From positions 213,354,205-213,418,204 of the forward strand of contig CP136064.1 of the NCBI GenBank assembly GCA_032622095.1: DNA of 64,000 nucleotides, in the 5' to 3' direction. This stretch comes from Siphonodentalium dalli. Lineage: Eukaryota; Mollusca; Scaphopoda; Gadilida; Siphonodentaliidae. This document shows, piece by piece, positions 33,795 through 45,753 of this stretch (positions are counted from its first letter, which is position 1; each line of letters starts with the position of its first letter). The translations under genes and the position numbers were made by a program. The notes under the pieces were generated by a model, which did no database searches, was not told the origin of the DNA, and saw only the letters and a program-made list of their open reading frames with translations.

Positions 33795-34232
33795 CAAGCC
33801 TTGATATAGTGTGTCTGTTATTTGAAGAATGAGGTCCCCAGAGGGTAATTTAGTGATGCTAGCACACATGGCAGGCTAGAATAACCAAATTCACCCTCTG
33901 GGAACCTCATTCTGCGGAGGTCTCAACTGCTATGAAAGACCTATTATCAGATTAAGTTCCCCAGTTGAAGTTGGTGATGTACATGCATTAGTCACCTCGA
34001 CATATGCATTTTATCTTTTGAAAATTGGGGATATAGAAACTGAACGGAAGGGGAAATGTAACTAAAAATATGTTCATTTGAGACTCTAGATACTTCCCAG
34101 AAGATGAGGCCTAAGCAGAATGAGATCTCCATAGGGTGAATTTGGTGATGCTTAAACCTGCTGTGTGGGGGGGGGTAGGATCACTAAATTCACCTCATTC
34201 TGCAAATGACACTGACACTATTTGAAGGCTTG
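33795..34232. mobile_element. Family D MITE (D10), full length
   Basis: CAAGCCTTGATATAGTGTG to CACTATTTGAAGGCTTG, 438 bp, both palindromes and the interior with CAGTTGAAGTTGGTGATG. A G-run (about 34167) interrupts the second palindrome. No exact target duplication. Confidence 0.85.
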
Positions 34233-34239
34233 CACGGAG

Positions 34240-34995
34240 AGGACAAATGAGAATTGAGCTGTCTCAGCCTTGAGATGTTAAGATTGCGTTTGACAAGTGG
34301 CCGGCTGGCACAGTATTCAAGACTCTCTTTCTCGGCTACCTTCACTTGGAAGAATATTGGCTAGTCTTGAGGAGAAAATCAATTTTAACAAATTTGGGAT
34401 CTGCAGTTTAAGAAATTCTTCCCAGCTTTAATTTGTTAAATCTCACGAGACAACAGAAACGTAGAAATGATTTGTGGAGAGAAATTATACTATAATGATC
34501 TGTCATGAGTGATTTTCTTTCTGTATCTCCTTTCTGGCCTCTGAGACACTAATAATGCTACAGTCAGTGAGGTGTTCCCCTGGGGTAGCCCAGACTGGTT
34601 ATGAACACACCATCTTCAAATTAACATTATGGGAGATATTTCAAACCAAAATATAATATACAGCTTTCTCGTACCTCAGTTCCAGTGCCACAGATGATCA
34701 TTATATTCATTAAACACAACCATTCACAGAGTACAAATGTTCCCGACTACACTCGTGTTACTGGCAGTTTTTATGGTACCAGTGCAATGGCGTAAGAATA
34801 TCACCAGAGCACTAGGTCTCGAGTTTTACCATTCCACAAGCATACCAGAAATTTCCAAATGTGTAGTTTTATGTTTATTACACACCTGATCAACATCTCC
34901 TAAATGCCTTAAATCCTTTCATTCTCCATACAATGACAAAAATCCATCAATTATCAACTAAAACAGCATTGTTATATATTAATTGTCCTAAGAAA
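34240..34995. other. No feature recognised
   Basis: No supported feature. Confidence 0.5.
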
Positions 34996-34997
34996 CA

Positions 34998-35345
34998 AGA
35001 GCATCGATCGCTAGGGTGTGGGAAAATATGCCCATGGTAGTTTCAACAAAAGGTCATAATTCTGGTGAAATTTGGCAGTCGGAACCCAAATTCGAACTTG
35101 ACCTGTATTTTGTGCTAGTAAACCCACATACAAAATTTCATTCCATTCAGTTCAGTCTTACTAAGGTTATCATCCAGAAACGAAAGAACGGACAGAAGGA
35201 TGGCTTGACCAATGACATAATATGTCCTTCAAAACAGGGGTATATCCATTCTTGCACATTGGTCCTGGCCCACTCCTGGGAAGTGTTTTAAAATGATGTA
35301 TGCTCACCAAAAGTTTGCTTTTATGGCATTTAAGCTAATACCTCA
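34998..35345 (+). repeat. Repeat family H, copy 1 (left arm of long inverted repeat)
   Basis: Starts ACAAGAGCATCGATCGCTAG, includes GTGCTAGTAAACCCACATAC and ATTTCATTCCATTCAGTTC, an AACGGACAGAAGGATGG tail, then ATATGTCCTTCAAAACAGGG and ACCAAAAGTTTGC. It is mirrored at 35962-36262. Confidence 0.8.
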
Positions 35346-35961
35346 TACTGAAAAAATGCCCTTTCTGAATGTTGTGCACTCCCCCTTGCCTGCTTCAGCC
35401 ACTCCTGGTTGTTAAATATGAAGATGATTTAAAATTTTAACGTCGAATCCAACATCATACACTGCAGCAGACATCCATCCCCCACCCAAACAGTGCACAA
35501 GTATGGCATCAATCTTGTGATATACAATAACTATTGTATTAATGCTGTGCCTGTGATGTTAATTCCAATCATGCCCGTGAAATTCAAAAACAGGTGCTGC
35601 AACACTGCCTCCCCTACCACACTAAAGGAGAATATTACAGTTATCTCATTACATTTCTCCCCAGGCATGACCAGAATTAATTGGTATATAACATTAATTC
35701 CAATAAGCCTTTGGGTATTTCCCAACTTATTGGAATTTACACAGCATATGATAGGAATAATTACACAAATTATCGCTGTGATACTATGATAATTGAGACC
35801 CTATCCTGCAGATTCTAAAGTATCCTAGACTTTACATAAGAATAATGTTACTACAATGATAATACTCTAATCTCCTATGAGAACAGGCTGCAGACAATAT
35901 CTGATCAGTTTCTCACCTGATTGAATACACTGAGGGAGACTTGCCATTATGTTTTTTATTT
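35346..35961. other. Spacer between the H arms; no gene supported
   Basis: Holds a 98-residue plus-strand frame (35493-35789) and an overlapping minus-strand frame; neither has a recognisable domain. ATTAATTCCAATAAGC / CTTATTGGAATTTAC form a small inverted pair near 35693-35740. Confidence 0.45.
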
Positions 35962-36262
35962 TAACCCTTCCATGCCAAAAAGGCAAACTTTTGGTAAGCA
36001 TACATCATTTTAAAACACTTCCCAGGACCAAGCCACAAGAATGGATATAGTTTTTTATACCCCTGTTTTGAAGGACATACTATGTTATCGGTCTGTCCAT
36101 CTGTCCCTCCGTCCTTTCACTTTTTTCGTTTCCAGCTGATAACTTTATTAAGTCTGAATTGGATGAAATGGAATGAAATTTTGTATGTGGGTTTACTTGG
36201 GACAAAATACAGGTCAAATTTCATCAGAGTTACGGCCCGTTGTTGAAATGACCATGGAGTTA
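35962..36262 (-). repeat. Repeat family H, copy 2 (right arm of long inverted repeat)
   Basis: Inverse of 34998-35345 in the same order, e.g. GCAAACTTTTGGTAAGCAT, CCCCTGTTTTGAAGGACATA and TTTGTATGTGGGTTTAC. It ends next to C5. Confidence 0.8.
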
Positions 36263-36508
36263 CCTAAAATTTTGAGTAAACCCTGTGCCAATGCATTCTC
36301 TTATACATGTGAGTCTCCCATAGGGAGCCTCGCATATTTAAGAGAATTCATTGGCCTAATAATATTTACTTTGACCTTGTAAGCCATGCAGTGCATTCTC
36401 TTAAATAAGCGAGGCTTCCTATGGAGACTTGCATATATAAGAGCATGCACTGGCACAGGATATTTAATGCTGCATCAGCACAGTGTAGATCTGTCATGAA
36501 AGGGTTAA
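36263..36508 (-). mobile_element. Family C MITE (C5), one terminus worn
   Basis: Right end GATCTGTCATGAAAGGG-TTAA. Two hairpins (about 36287-36357 and 36388-36457) with CCCATAGGGAGCC-type centres. The left terminal ~15 bp is replaced by the H repeat. Confidence 0.8.
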
Positions 36509-37478
36509 AAGGCAGAAAAAATCCATGCATACAACCATAAGTATTGCAAGTCTGCATAAAATACATGTTCACAAGCTACACTCCACCCTTTCCCTAATTT
36601 TTTTTTGAAATTTCAAGAGAAATTCTGGAGATGACACACACTCTCTTGGTATTAATTGTGATAAGTTTTAAAGTGACTTTGATTGAATTAATCTTTACAC
36701 AGATGATTCTCATGGCTTCAAAATTTTCACGAACAAGTAATTCCCATTACACAGTTCATATTCGAGGATTAACTATACCTCAGCATTAAATAACCTCTAA
36801 TCTAGAACGTCAACTTCAACCCATTGTTCAATTCAGATATAATGATAAACTCAAATCAAATTTTTCGATGAAAGCCTGCTTAAATCAATGATAATAAGCA
36901 CTGAAACACGGCCAACTCTTTTCACTCTGCCACTGACATTTGAATTGATGTCATTAGAAAAGATTTAAATGAAAAATCGATGTTGGCTAAAAGTTACTAA
37001 ATGTGTCAGCCTTTCAACAAAGCTCATTGCGCCTCTGAATGATATAATGTGAATTCATTAAGAGTGACATGTAATTAGTCGACTCAGCATTTTACTCTGA
37101 CTGATTTTCTCTCTAGCCTCTTTTATAAAGTTGCACATTGAATAAACAGAACATGAATAGACTGTAACATAACTAGAATGTAAATGATGAACTTATAATA
37201 AAGGTAGACCTTGGTTTGTCACCCTACAGGCCAATTAAACATTCATATGTGTACTAGTAGGTATAGAAATGCACTTTTTATGGAGTGCAGATAATTGCAA
37301 TAAGACAACCATACATGAATTGAATATTTCCTCAGTAAAAGCTTACTAAAAACATCTAGTTGTACACATGTATATGCATATACCCCAGCACACAAGGAAC
37401 AATAAAATACATAACAGATGCCACAGTTCGCTTAAAATATCATGTTTTTGTAGATTATATGCTATGGGCTTGCACATA
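36509..37478. other. No feature recognised
   Basis: No supported feature. Confidence 0.5.
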
Positions 37479-37687
37479 CAGTAATGCCCTAAATAATCAA
37501 CTCCTTAACCACAGCAGCATTATGGGTAACTTTTCAGGACTTAGTCGAAAATATGGCTTGTTGCCATTCATCGGAAAGCTCTGAGAGCTTTCCGATGAAT
37601 GGCAACAAGCCATATTTTCGACTAAATCCTGAAAAGTTACCCATAATGCTGCTGTGGTTAAGGAGTCGATTATTTAGGGCATTACTG
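37479..37687. mobile_element. Family T foldback MITE (T10), full length
   Basis: TA-flanked, 209 bp. Private changes AGCAGCATTATGGG and AGTCGAAAATATGG occur in mirrored form in both arms. Confidence 0.9.
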
Positions 37688-38871
37688 TATATTTCTACCT
37701 GATACTAATGCTTAACCATTCCATACACACCATGGGCACCGCTGACATACATGGGGGACATTTAAATATAAATCAGTGAGTCTGACACAACACTGGTTAT
37801 AATACTATATATAAATTTGCTATCGATTTATGTAGTTGCTGCACCAAAATATTTATATTACGGGATATAGACACCAATATCGGTGTTACAGATTAAAAGG
37901 GTTAATAGAGGAAAAAATCTACTAACAAAGTGTTATAAAAAGAGGCCTATTAAAGCTAAATGAACCACTTGTTGTTACACAGTGCACATGTATAACAGCT
38001 TGTCATCCATCTCTTCCAACAATTCGGAGAAGAGATACCTACACCATACATTCAGATAATAAACCACAAACAAAGCTAACTACACGGAAATTATGTCCAA
38101 TGGCAATGATTACCACTGGAACAACCACATTGTACAAGATTAGTGTGGATTCAAACCTTTAATATTCTAGTTATACAAGATTAGCATGGATTCAAACCTT
38201 TTCTGTCCTAGTGAACCATTAGCAGATAAGATTGGACCCTTATCACAGAGCAAACACCAGTAAGTCATAAAATGATGTGCTGCCAAATGCTGAATGTGTA
38301 TTTAGAGAGGATTAGCATATGTTATTGTCAAACCACACACCTCAATATCACAAGTTAAGGGTCCAAGCATATGCTACCCATGCCACAGCAATCCAGGTTA
38401 TTATACCAGGCAAACAAAGTATATGGGTACAATAAACTCTGTAAGAGCACTTCACTGTTGATTTTATGAATGTTGGCAACAGTTCATACTGACCACAGGT
38501 AGATTTTGTCCTTCATTAAAATAGAATGATATCCTCGTGGAGATTTGTCAATATATTAAATAAAGTGATTAAAGACATATTATGTGATTATGTAACAACA
38601 CCAAACTTGTGTCAAGAAAGGCGAATAACTCGGAGAATAACAATATTTTCCGTCATCCATATAACATACATGTTGCACATCATCCTAAATTTTCAATTGT
38701 GGGAGGAGTTGATTACAGAATGAAGATTCCTAAAATGTGTGACGGACACACAAACGGATTGGCAGATGAACATATGAGAGGTAATTTCTGTAATCCCCCG
38801 AAAATAAATTTTTTGGTGGATAAAAAATATATAATACTTATTTTGACCATTTTCAAATCAGGCCTGTCTCT
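37688..38871. other. No gene seen; one 41-bp duplication
   Basis: TACAAGATTAGYRTGGATTC occurs at 38132 and 38173. Nothing else supported. Confidence 0.5.
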
Positions 38872-39132
38872 TCAACCCTTTCATGATGGGAGCAGCGCTG
38901 GTGTAGCATTACAGATCATGTGCCAGTGCATTCTCTTGTACATGTGAGTCTTCCATAGGGAACCTTGCATATATAAGAGAATGCACTTGTTTACAAGGTC
39001 AAGTTCAATATTGTTAGGAAAATGTATTCTCTTATATATGAGAAGCTCCCCACAGGAGACTCGTATATATAAGAGAATGCATTGGCAGTGTTTTCGCAAA
39101 ATTTGATGAAGCTCCAGTCATGGAAGGGTTAA
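38872..39132 (+). mobile_element. Family C piggyBac-like MITE (C6)
   Basis: TCAA-CCCTTTCATGATGGGAGCA (left TTAA worn) to GCTCCAGTCATGGAAGGG-TTAA, 261 bp, two hairpins. Confidence 0.85.
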
Positions 39133-41496
39133 AGATAAAACTCACAGTGTCGTCGCTTCTCTAATGGTACTCTAGATTCACTTACCTGAAAATATAAAAT
39201 AAAACATTGGGTTATTAAAGCCATTTACTTCTCCAATTCAGTTTGAAAAGTATGGAATGGTCTATACTATAATTGCTGTGGTTTTCTGTCTGATTATATA
39301 ACATAAGCAGATGACAAGCATAGAACAACCTGGCGTAGATTCCCATTCATTCATTCATTTGTAGCAGGGTTCAAGCTGTCGGTGGCCAAATTAGCCAATG
39401 GCCAGATTTTTTTGAAAATGGCCAAAGAAAATTACATAAAGTTTTACCATATATGCCAGCAATTACCTCTCAGAAAATCTCACTAAATCCCTTAAAGGCA
39501 CGGGCGCGTTCGTTTCAGAAATATTCATATTTGTCAAATCTCCATCAACAGAAGGAATATTAAAATATATATAGTTTTGTTCATATGCCAATGATAATCA
39601 GCACGTAAATAGTATATTGTCGTCAAGACGTACGATGGTGTACGTAAACAAGAGCCTGATCGTGTTACAGAAGTTTGGCTTCTGTTTACATAACACAGCG
39701 AAATTCTATTGGCTAATTACACACAAATGATATAAATGCTCTTTATTATTTCCATATCAGGAAAACAGTAACAAATAACGCTCTTTATGTTTACCATATC
39801 CGGATCTAAACAAATGCCAGGATCTGTAACGTTTTTTGCTTTTGTTTACATAACAAAGGAAAAACATTTGACAATAACATACTGTGTATGCCATATTTCT
39901 GATTGGTATAAGATCAAAGTCTGTCTATATTTTACTATTCTTTCGGTTTATAGCATTTTTTGACAGAGGTGAATATTTTAACAGCATACCCACTGCCAAC
40001 GCCGCCCATAACTTTAAGCTACTTAACCTCTTGGCTGCTATACCAGTACCAGTACTGAGTAAGTATGTAAAATGTAACGCTGTGTGCTATACATCCATAC
40101 TGAGTACATGTATGTGCCCAGTCTGAGTAAACTCATACCTAAATATTCATTACAACATTGAATATTAGGTCTGACGGATAACATCGCTATCTCATTTCCA
40201 AGTCCTCGGGATTCCGTAATCTGATTGATTGCGTAAATTATTTTCCGTCCAATGAAACCGTATGGGTTGATAAACAAGTGTTAATGGGCGGAGACTCCCA
40301 TAATGTCACCTCTAAATATCATTCTGAACTCCTCGACCTGTGACCTCTGCGGCTGAACTCCTCGACCTGTGACCGCGACGAGGTTTGCCGAATGCTCTAA
40401 ATATAGTAACACAGCGGAATTTCGAGGCTTGCAAATTCAACAGAGACAGAAAAAATTGCTTCGAAATTATATATTCGGTACGATTCCGATTAATTTGAAG
40501 GATGTGCTGGACCTGATAGATAGGCCTGCGTATGGTACCAACTTGGCCTCCCATAAATATAAATAGAACTTTACTCATGTCCGTGTATTTTTTATTTACT
40601 TTATTGTAACATGGTTTGCAAATCGACAAATTATTTGCCGTAAAAAAAAAGTCATCTGAAAGTCAAACACCGAGGAAATGACTTAATTTTATGCTTTTAA
40701 ATAGTTCTAAAGCATCATTTTTGATGACGACCTAATTTTTTGCTCTCGGATGCAGCTTTCCCGTTGATGCAGCGAGTTCATCACCCGAAAAAAGAATAGT
40801 CGCACACACGACAAATATTATCTTCTGTAAGTTTTAATGTCGCGACACAGGCCTTCTGTGGGTTGATGAGTCGGCGAAGCACAACAAATAACACGTGGGG
40901 ACACCTGTCAATCATCGATGTATTTAAAAAAATCCGTGACGTCATTTTGGGGAAGCTCTTCGCTGAATAGAAATGGTTTTGGCTACATTAGCTCCAGACT
41001 CTATATTTCAAATATAGAGTCGACGTTCACCCAGACTGGTATGTGCCTACATGTACATCATCACATTAGTTAGCAGTTGGCCATTATTCAAAACTGGAAT
41101 TCAGAGATTGGTGCATCAGAACCACTGTATCTCGAAATTTGAAACAGTGTATCCTGAAATTCCCATTATATTTTTTCATTGGAAAAATGTCATAACGTCA
41201 ACGGACCACCACACGACATCGTGACGTCATTTTTCAGCAGTGAAGAGGTTAATGTAGTTATATGTAAATATACCTGTTCTTTGGCCCAGTATGTTTGTAT
41301 AACTATTTACCACAAGTCACCAATGTTTATTTATCAAAACAATGATGATTAGGTGCTATTACCACATACCTTCATAATAAATTGATAAAACTAAACTTTA
41401 CTGACTTATGGCTTTACTATTACATAACAGCAAACAATAAGCAAATCAGTACATATTTATTTTGGATCAATTATTTTGTTTTTGACAATACCTCTA
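39133..41496. other. No gene seen; CpG-bearing unique sequence
   Basis: From about 39490 to 41240 CpG words are commoner than elsewhere (GGCACGGGCGCGTTCG, GAGTCGGCGAAGC, CCGTGACGTCATTTT). A 29-bp unit CTGAACTCCTCGACCTGTG is doubled at 40324 and 40353. TGTTTACATAACA occurs twice (about 39688 and 39846). A 25-bp odd palindrome sits at 40997-41021. It could be regulatory or the flank of a gene outside the window; no exon is supported. Confidence 0.35.
40997..41021. repeat. 25-bp perfect odd palindrome
   Basis: GACTCTATATTT, a single C, then the exact inverse AAATATAGAGTC. Confidence 0.9.
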
Positions 41497-41930
41497 AAGG
41501 CTGGCGCGCACTAGATCCCGATTGCTGAGCAATCAGTCTCTGAGACCGATTCCTCAGGAGTCGCTGTATCACACACACTGGTGAGTCAAAATGGTCAGCA
41601 CTTATTGACCGTATCACCATCAACCTTAAGCATGTGACTAACTATTTACAGGTGCTCGCTCATGTGATACCAGCTTGTTGACTTGTATACAAAATGGCAC
41701 CGCTGTCGTAATTTGATTGGTCAGACTTGCACTGGTAGCTCAGCAATCGGGCTCGCATCAACGCATACTTGAGCAATTTGCCTCAGTGGTCGAGAAAATA
41801 TCAAACATGCTTGATATGCGAGGTCAATTGCTCAGAGCAATCAGACTCTCATAAACTGCTGCACACACTTGTAGCCAAATTTCTTAGAGACAGATTGCTC
41901 AGCACTTGGGATCTCGTGTGCGCCGGCCTT
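41497..41930. mobile_element. Long-TIR DNA transposon, 434 bp, unclassified
   Basis: AAGGCTGGCGCGCACTAGAT at the left and, inverted, AAGGCCGGCGCACACGAGAT at the right; the similarity continues through CCC-GATTGCTGAGCAATC to about 50 bp. No convincing target duplication was found by eye. No transposase. Confidence 0.7.
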
Positions 41931-42317
41931 CATTCTCTTGCTTTGCATTTTTAAGTTTTGTAGTGATATATTGATAAATTGTTGGCTTTATTAGCTGAAC
42001 ATCCATATGAATAAATGAATCGGAATTAAGTGATTAATATTAATTAGGAGTTCAAATCTTAATAATATGTAAGCTGCTAACTAACATTACACACTTTATA
42101 TTGACTTTTGACTTGTGCAGCAGTTGAGATTGGACTGAGAGTATATTCTCCACATACAGATAAATTTCTGTTTTGGAAAAGAGTCAACAACAAGTAGCAC
42201 TGAATTAACCTATCAGGGGCTTTTTGTTTCTCAAAAGAATTATATACCGTTTGCAATGATTCATTGATTGTTTGCAAGAATAAACAGTTAATTGATTGGT
42301 TGCAAGAATATAATATA

Positions 42318-42690
42318 ACTAGCTGGTGTGCCTGACTTCATCCGGGCTATTTGGGATTTCTTTGCCAGAAGCATGCCTATATGACCGTATATGAGAGAGG
42401 TCAAGGACACGGTCGCACATGAAATTGGACCTGCCCATATTGTGCCCAGGATCAAAGTAGGCCTACATACCAAATTTGAGTCGGATCGGTCGAAGTCCAG
42501 AAACATGCTTATATGAGCGAAATATGGTCAAGGACACGGTCGCACGTGAAATTGGACCTGCCTATATTGTTCCCCGGATCAAAGTAGGCCTACATACCAA
42601 ATTTGAGTATGATCGGTTGAGCAGTTTTCGAGTCTATATTACACACATACATACATACACACACACACATACATACAGAAGTTCCAAAAC
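42318..42690 (+). repeat. Interspersed repeat with internal ~130-bp duplication and CA/CATA tail
   Basis: Starts ACTAGCTGGTGTGCCTGAC. The block GGACACGGTCGCACRTGAAA ... AAAGTAGGCCTACATACC occurs twice (about 42404 and 42534), followed by ACACATACATACATACACAC. Confidence 0.8.
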
Positions 42691-43059
42691 ATATAATAGA
42701 TGTGCACTTGTGACCTTTGCTAATCAAAAGTACACTATGAAGTTCATTGTAAGTGCACATTCTCACCAGAGTCTTAGAGATGACAAATGAAGGAGTGTAT
42801 GTATAGGTAACAGTGTTCCAACAAAAATAGCCCTTTTTATCCCAAAACGTGGTACAGCTAGCATTAGTCTTTGAGATATTCTTGGTTATATGGCACCAGA
42901 GGTATGTTTAACCGAGATATCCTTGGCATCAAATCTTGATAGCCTCGGCCTAATCGACCAATTAATGCAACAAGGCTAATTTGTTTTTGTCAAATTATCA
43001 GTTATATTTGGGTGAGGCCTACAGTCCTATCTGAGTACAGTCTATGGAACATGCTGTAG

Positions 43060-44250
43060 TCAGCAGTCAGAGTGGTTATAACATGGTTTGAGAGCACATG
43101 GTTGGTTCAATCCCATTAGACCTTATCACTTCAGATAGAACTATTGGATCCTCCCTGATTAAACAGGGACACATATTGCACTGTTTTCTTTTATTGTTTT
43201 TTTTTACATTAGAAAGATGGAGAGAGTCCCAAATTAGATCAAATGGGACAGGTGGAACACTGATATATTTTATGATTCCATCTTTAGATAGTAAAACGCC
43301 AGCTAAAATAAAATAAAATTCCTACAATGCTACATTTGATTGAAAATTTTCCACATATCTAATTTATATCATGACAATTTTGCTAACTTTGATGTAGTTC
43401 TACTATGGGTATAAACATTTAACACATGAAATTACGTTTGAAAATTTACACTAGAAATTTATACCCAGAGTAAGTGGCTGTATACCCACAGTAGGGTGTA
43501 AAGTTGAAGTTTACAAAATAGGTGTTATACACACAATTGAATCAGATAGAATAGGCAATTATGGTACATGTATAAGATATTTTTTCATTTAGAATAGTTA
43601 TAAATTTCATGCCTCCAATGGCTACAGTTGGATATTTCAAGCTACAAAATATGTTAAGACTGTTCTTAGGATTTAATTTTGCAACTAAAGTTTAGTGTAG
43701 AGAAAGGTTTTTAGCCCAAGGGAACTTGAAGCAAATGTGGTAAACACATGTTTAGGAGCACATGGTTAGTTCAATCCCATTAGGCTTATTACTTCAGGTA
43801 AAAATATTGCATTCTCCATTATTAAACCAGGACACATGATGCAATGTTAGATTGTTTTTATATTCATTATCAATATAGAGAAAGTCCCATGTTACATTAA
43901 ATGGGACACGTGGGACATTATTACATCAGCATTTTGTCTCTAGATAGTACACTGGTAGTTATAATTTTTTTAAATATATTGAGCCCTAAAAACAAGGGTC
44001 CCTTTTTAAAGGAAGTTTACATTTTGACGATCTCTGCCTATGCTATAAATTAGATAATAACATGGAATGTATTTATTTCCATCTAAATTTCAGGGGTTTG
44101 GAGAACAATGTCTCACCCCCTTTCCAATAATATTTTCAGTTGGAACAGTTAGAAATATCATGTCTCCAACAGCTAAAGTTGGAAATTCAAACTAGAAATG
44201 TTCAGTGTAAAGAAAAGTTCAAAGTGTTGAGTAAAGTTTTTAGCCAAAGA
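43060..44250 (+). repeat. ~0.65-kb tandem duplication with tRNA-like head
   Basis: Copy 1 runs about 43060-43735 and copy 2 about 43736-44250. Shared blocks: GAGCACATGGTTRGTTCAAT, CCCATTAG, GGGACACATATTGCA/AGGACACATGATGCA, AAATGGGACA, CTTTAGATAGTA/CTCTAGATAGTA, ATGCCTCCAATGGCTA/ATGTCTCCAACAGCTA. The head of copy 1 has an A-box-like CAGTCAGAGTGG (43064-43075) and a B box GGTTCAATCCC (43104-43114), 40 bp apart, so a tRNA-derived SINE head is possible. Confidence 0.65.
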
Positions 44251-44252
44251 TT

Positions 44253-44436
44253 TTAACCCTTTCTATACTGAATGGATTCTCCCACCCAGTTATAAAAGTA
44301 TATATTGGAATGGTCTATTATTCATTTGGAAAATGAGCAGACTACAGTATGACAAAAGACAACACAAGTGCTGGGGGATTTGTATTTCCTAAAGGATAAC
44401 TACTCATCAATGAGTATTTAGTATAGAAAGGGTTAA
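44253..44436. mobile_element. Family G TTAA-type MITE (G1), intact, 184 bp
   Basis: TTAA-CCCTTTCTATACTGAAT to ATTTAGTATAGAAAGGG-TTAA. The interior has AGTATATATTGGAATGG and CATTTGGAAAATGAGCAG. No shared hairpin module. The CCCTTT end and TTAA target fit piggyBac-like elements. Confidence 0.8.
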
Positions 44437-44618
44437 TGCTGTCCTACAGTTTGTAAAATTTTAGATTCACCACAATTATCATGAGGAATATGTATGAGAA
44501 ATTATAAATAAAATTCTGAGAGTAGGCAATTTGGTCTGTTTTAAAATAAGGGAGATATATTTGGAAATGTGATGTTGGTCATTCTCCTCCCCAAATGAAT
44601 ATTATCTAGCCATGTACT

Positions 44619-45051
44619 CAAGTCTGAGTTTATTGTGCCTGTCATTTGCAGAATGAGGTCCCCAAAGGGTGAATATAGTGATGCTATCCCACATAGCAGG
44701 CTAGCATCACTAAATTCACCCTTTGGGTACCTCATTCTGCATGGCTTCATCTGCTATGTGAGACATATACTCAGATTGATGTTCCCAAATGGTGAATATT
44801 GTGGTGTACACCCATTGGGAACCTCGATTATGTCGTCTGCCAATTTGGGGATATAGAGAAACAAAACTAAAAAAAGAAATAGAATCTATGTGAAGAAGTT
44901 TCCATAGAAATTTGATAATAAAGAAATGAGGCCTAAGCAGAATGAGGGTGAATTTAGTAATGCTATCCCACTATGTGGGTTAATTAGCATCACTAAATTC
45001 ACCCCTGGAGACCTCATTCTCCAAATGACAGGCAAACTAAACTCAGGCTTG
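44619..45051. mobile_element. Family D hAT-like MITE (D11), 8-bp TSD with one mismatch
   Basis: Flanked by CATGTACT (44611-44618) and CATGTAAT (45052-45059). Termini CAAGTCTGAGTTTATTGTGC and its inverse AAACTAAACTCAGGCTTG. Full layout with both palindromes. Confidence 0.85.
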
Positions 45052-45150
45052 CATGTAATGTATGCTTTGTTACAAGTATCAGTTGATTACAGAGAGCTTC
45101 ATGCATGTACTGGCACTCAAACAGTCAGAAATACTAGAAAGCTCTGGGTA

Positions 45151-45210
45151 GCATACTTCAACAATGTCAGTGTACTGTTAGCATACTTCAACAATGTCAG
45201 TATACTGTTC
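45151..45210 (+). repeat. 30-bp tandem duplication
   Basis: GCATACTTCAACAATGTCAG followed by TRTACTGTT occurs at 45151 and 45181. Confidence 0.95.
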
Positions 45211-45517
45211 AGATGAAGTATGTAGTAGTTAATCACATTCAACAAGCTAAATAGTCACATTGTATAAATATTCAAGGGTAATCGAGCAGAAAGTTTTTGC
45301 TTGAATTAATCTGAATTTCACTCATATAGAAATGTATTAATATTAAACTGTTTGACAATCTGCCGCTGTAAATACTTTCTCTGGTGACAATCTTGTTCAT
45401 GAATTTTGACACAGCTCATTATGATTAGAATAGGTGCTTGCTTTCATCTGGCAACCTGATGGTGTCTTGGGGTCAAGTGTTTCGTAAACGATTTTTCATG
45501 CAAATGTAATTAATCCT

Positions 45518-45753
45518 TTAACCCTTTCATGATGGGAGCAGCGCTGGTGCAGCATTGAAGACACTGTGCCAGTGCATTATCTTATATATGCGAGTCTCCC
45601 ATATACATGTATCAGAGAATGCACTGGCTTACAAAGTCAAGGTAAATGATGTTAGGCTGAGGCCAATGCATTCTCTTACATGTGAGGCACCCAGAGAATG
45701 CTTTGGCACAGGGTTTTCACAAAATTTCAGGAAGCTCCGGTCATGGAGGGTTA
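45518..45753 (+). mobile_element. Family C piggyBac-like MITE (C7), hairpins damaged
   Basis: TTAA-CCCTTTCATGATGGGAGCA to GCTCCGGTCATGGAGGG-TTAA. Both hairpins have lost most of one arm (CCCATATACATGTATCAGAG replaces the first centre). Confidence 0.85.

Noticed and set aside
35962-35976. TTAACCCTTCCATG as the missing end of C5
   Set aside because: The following bases match the H repeat on the other arm, so the resemblance to a family C end is probably chance.
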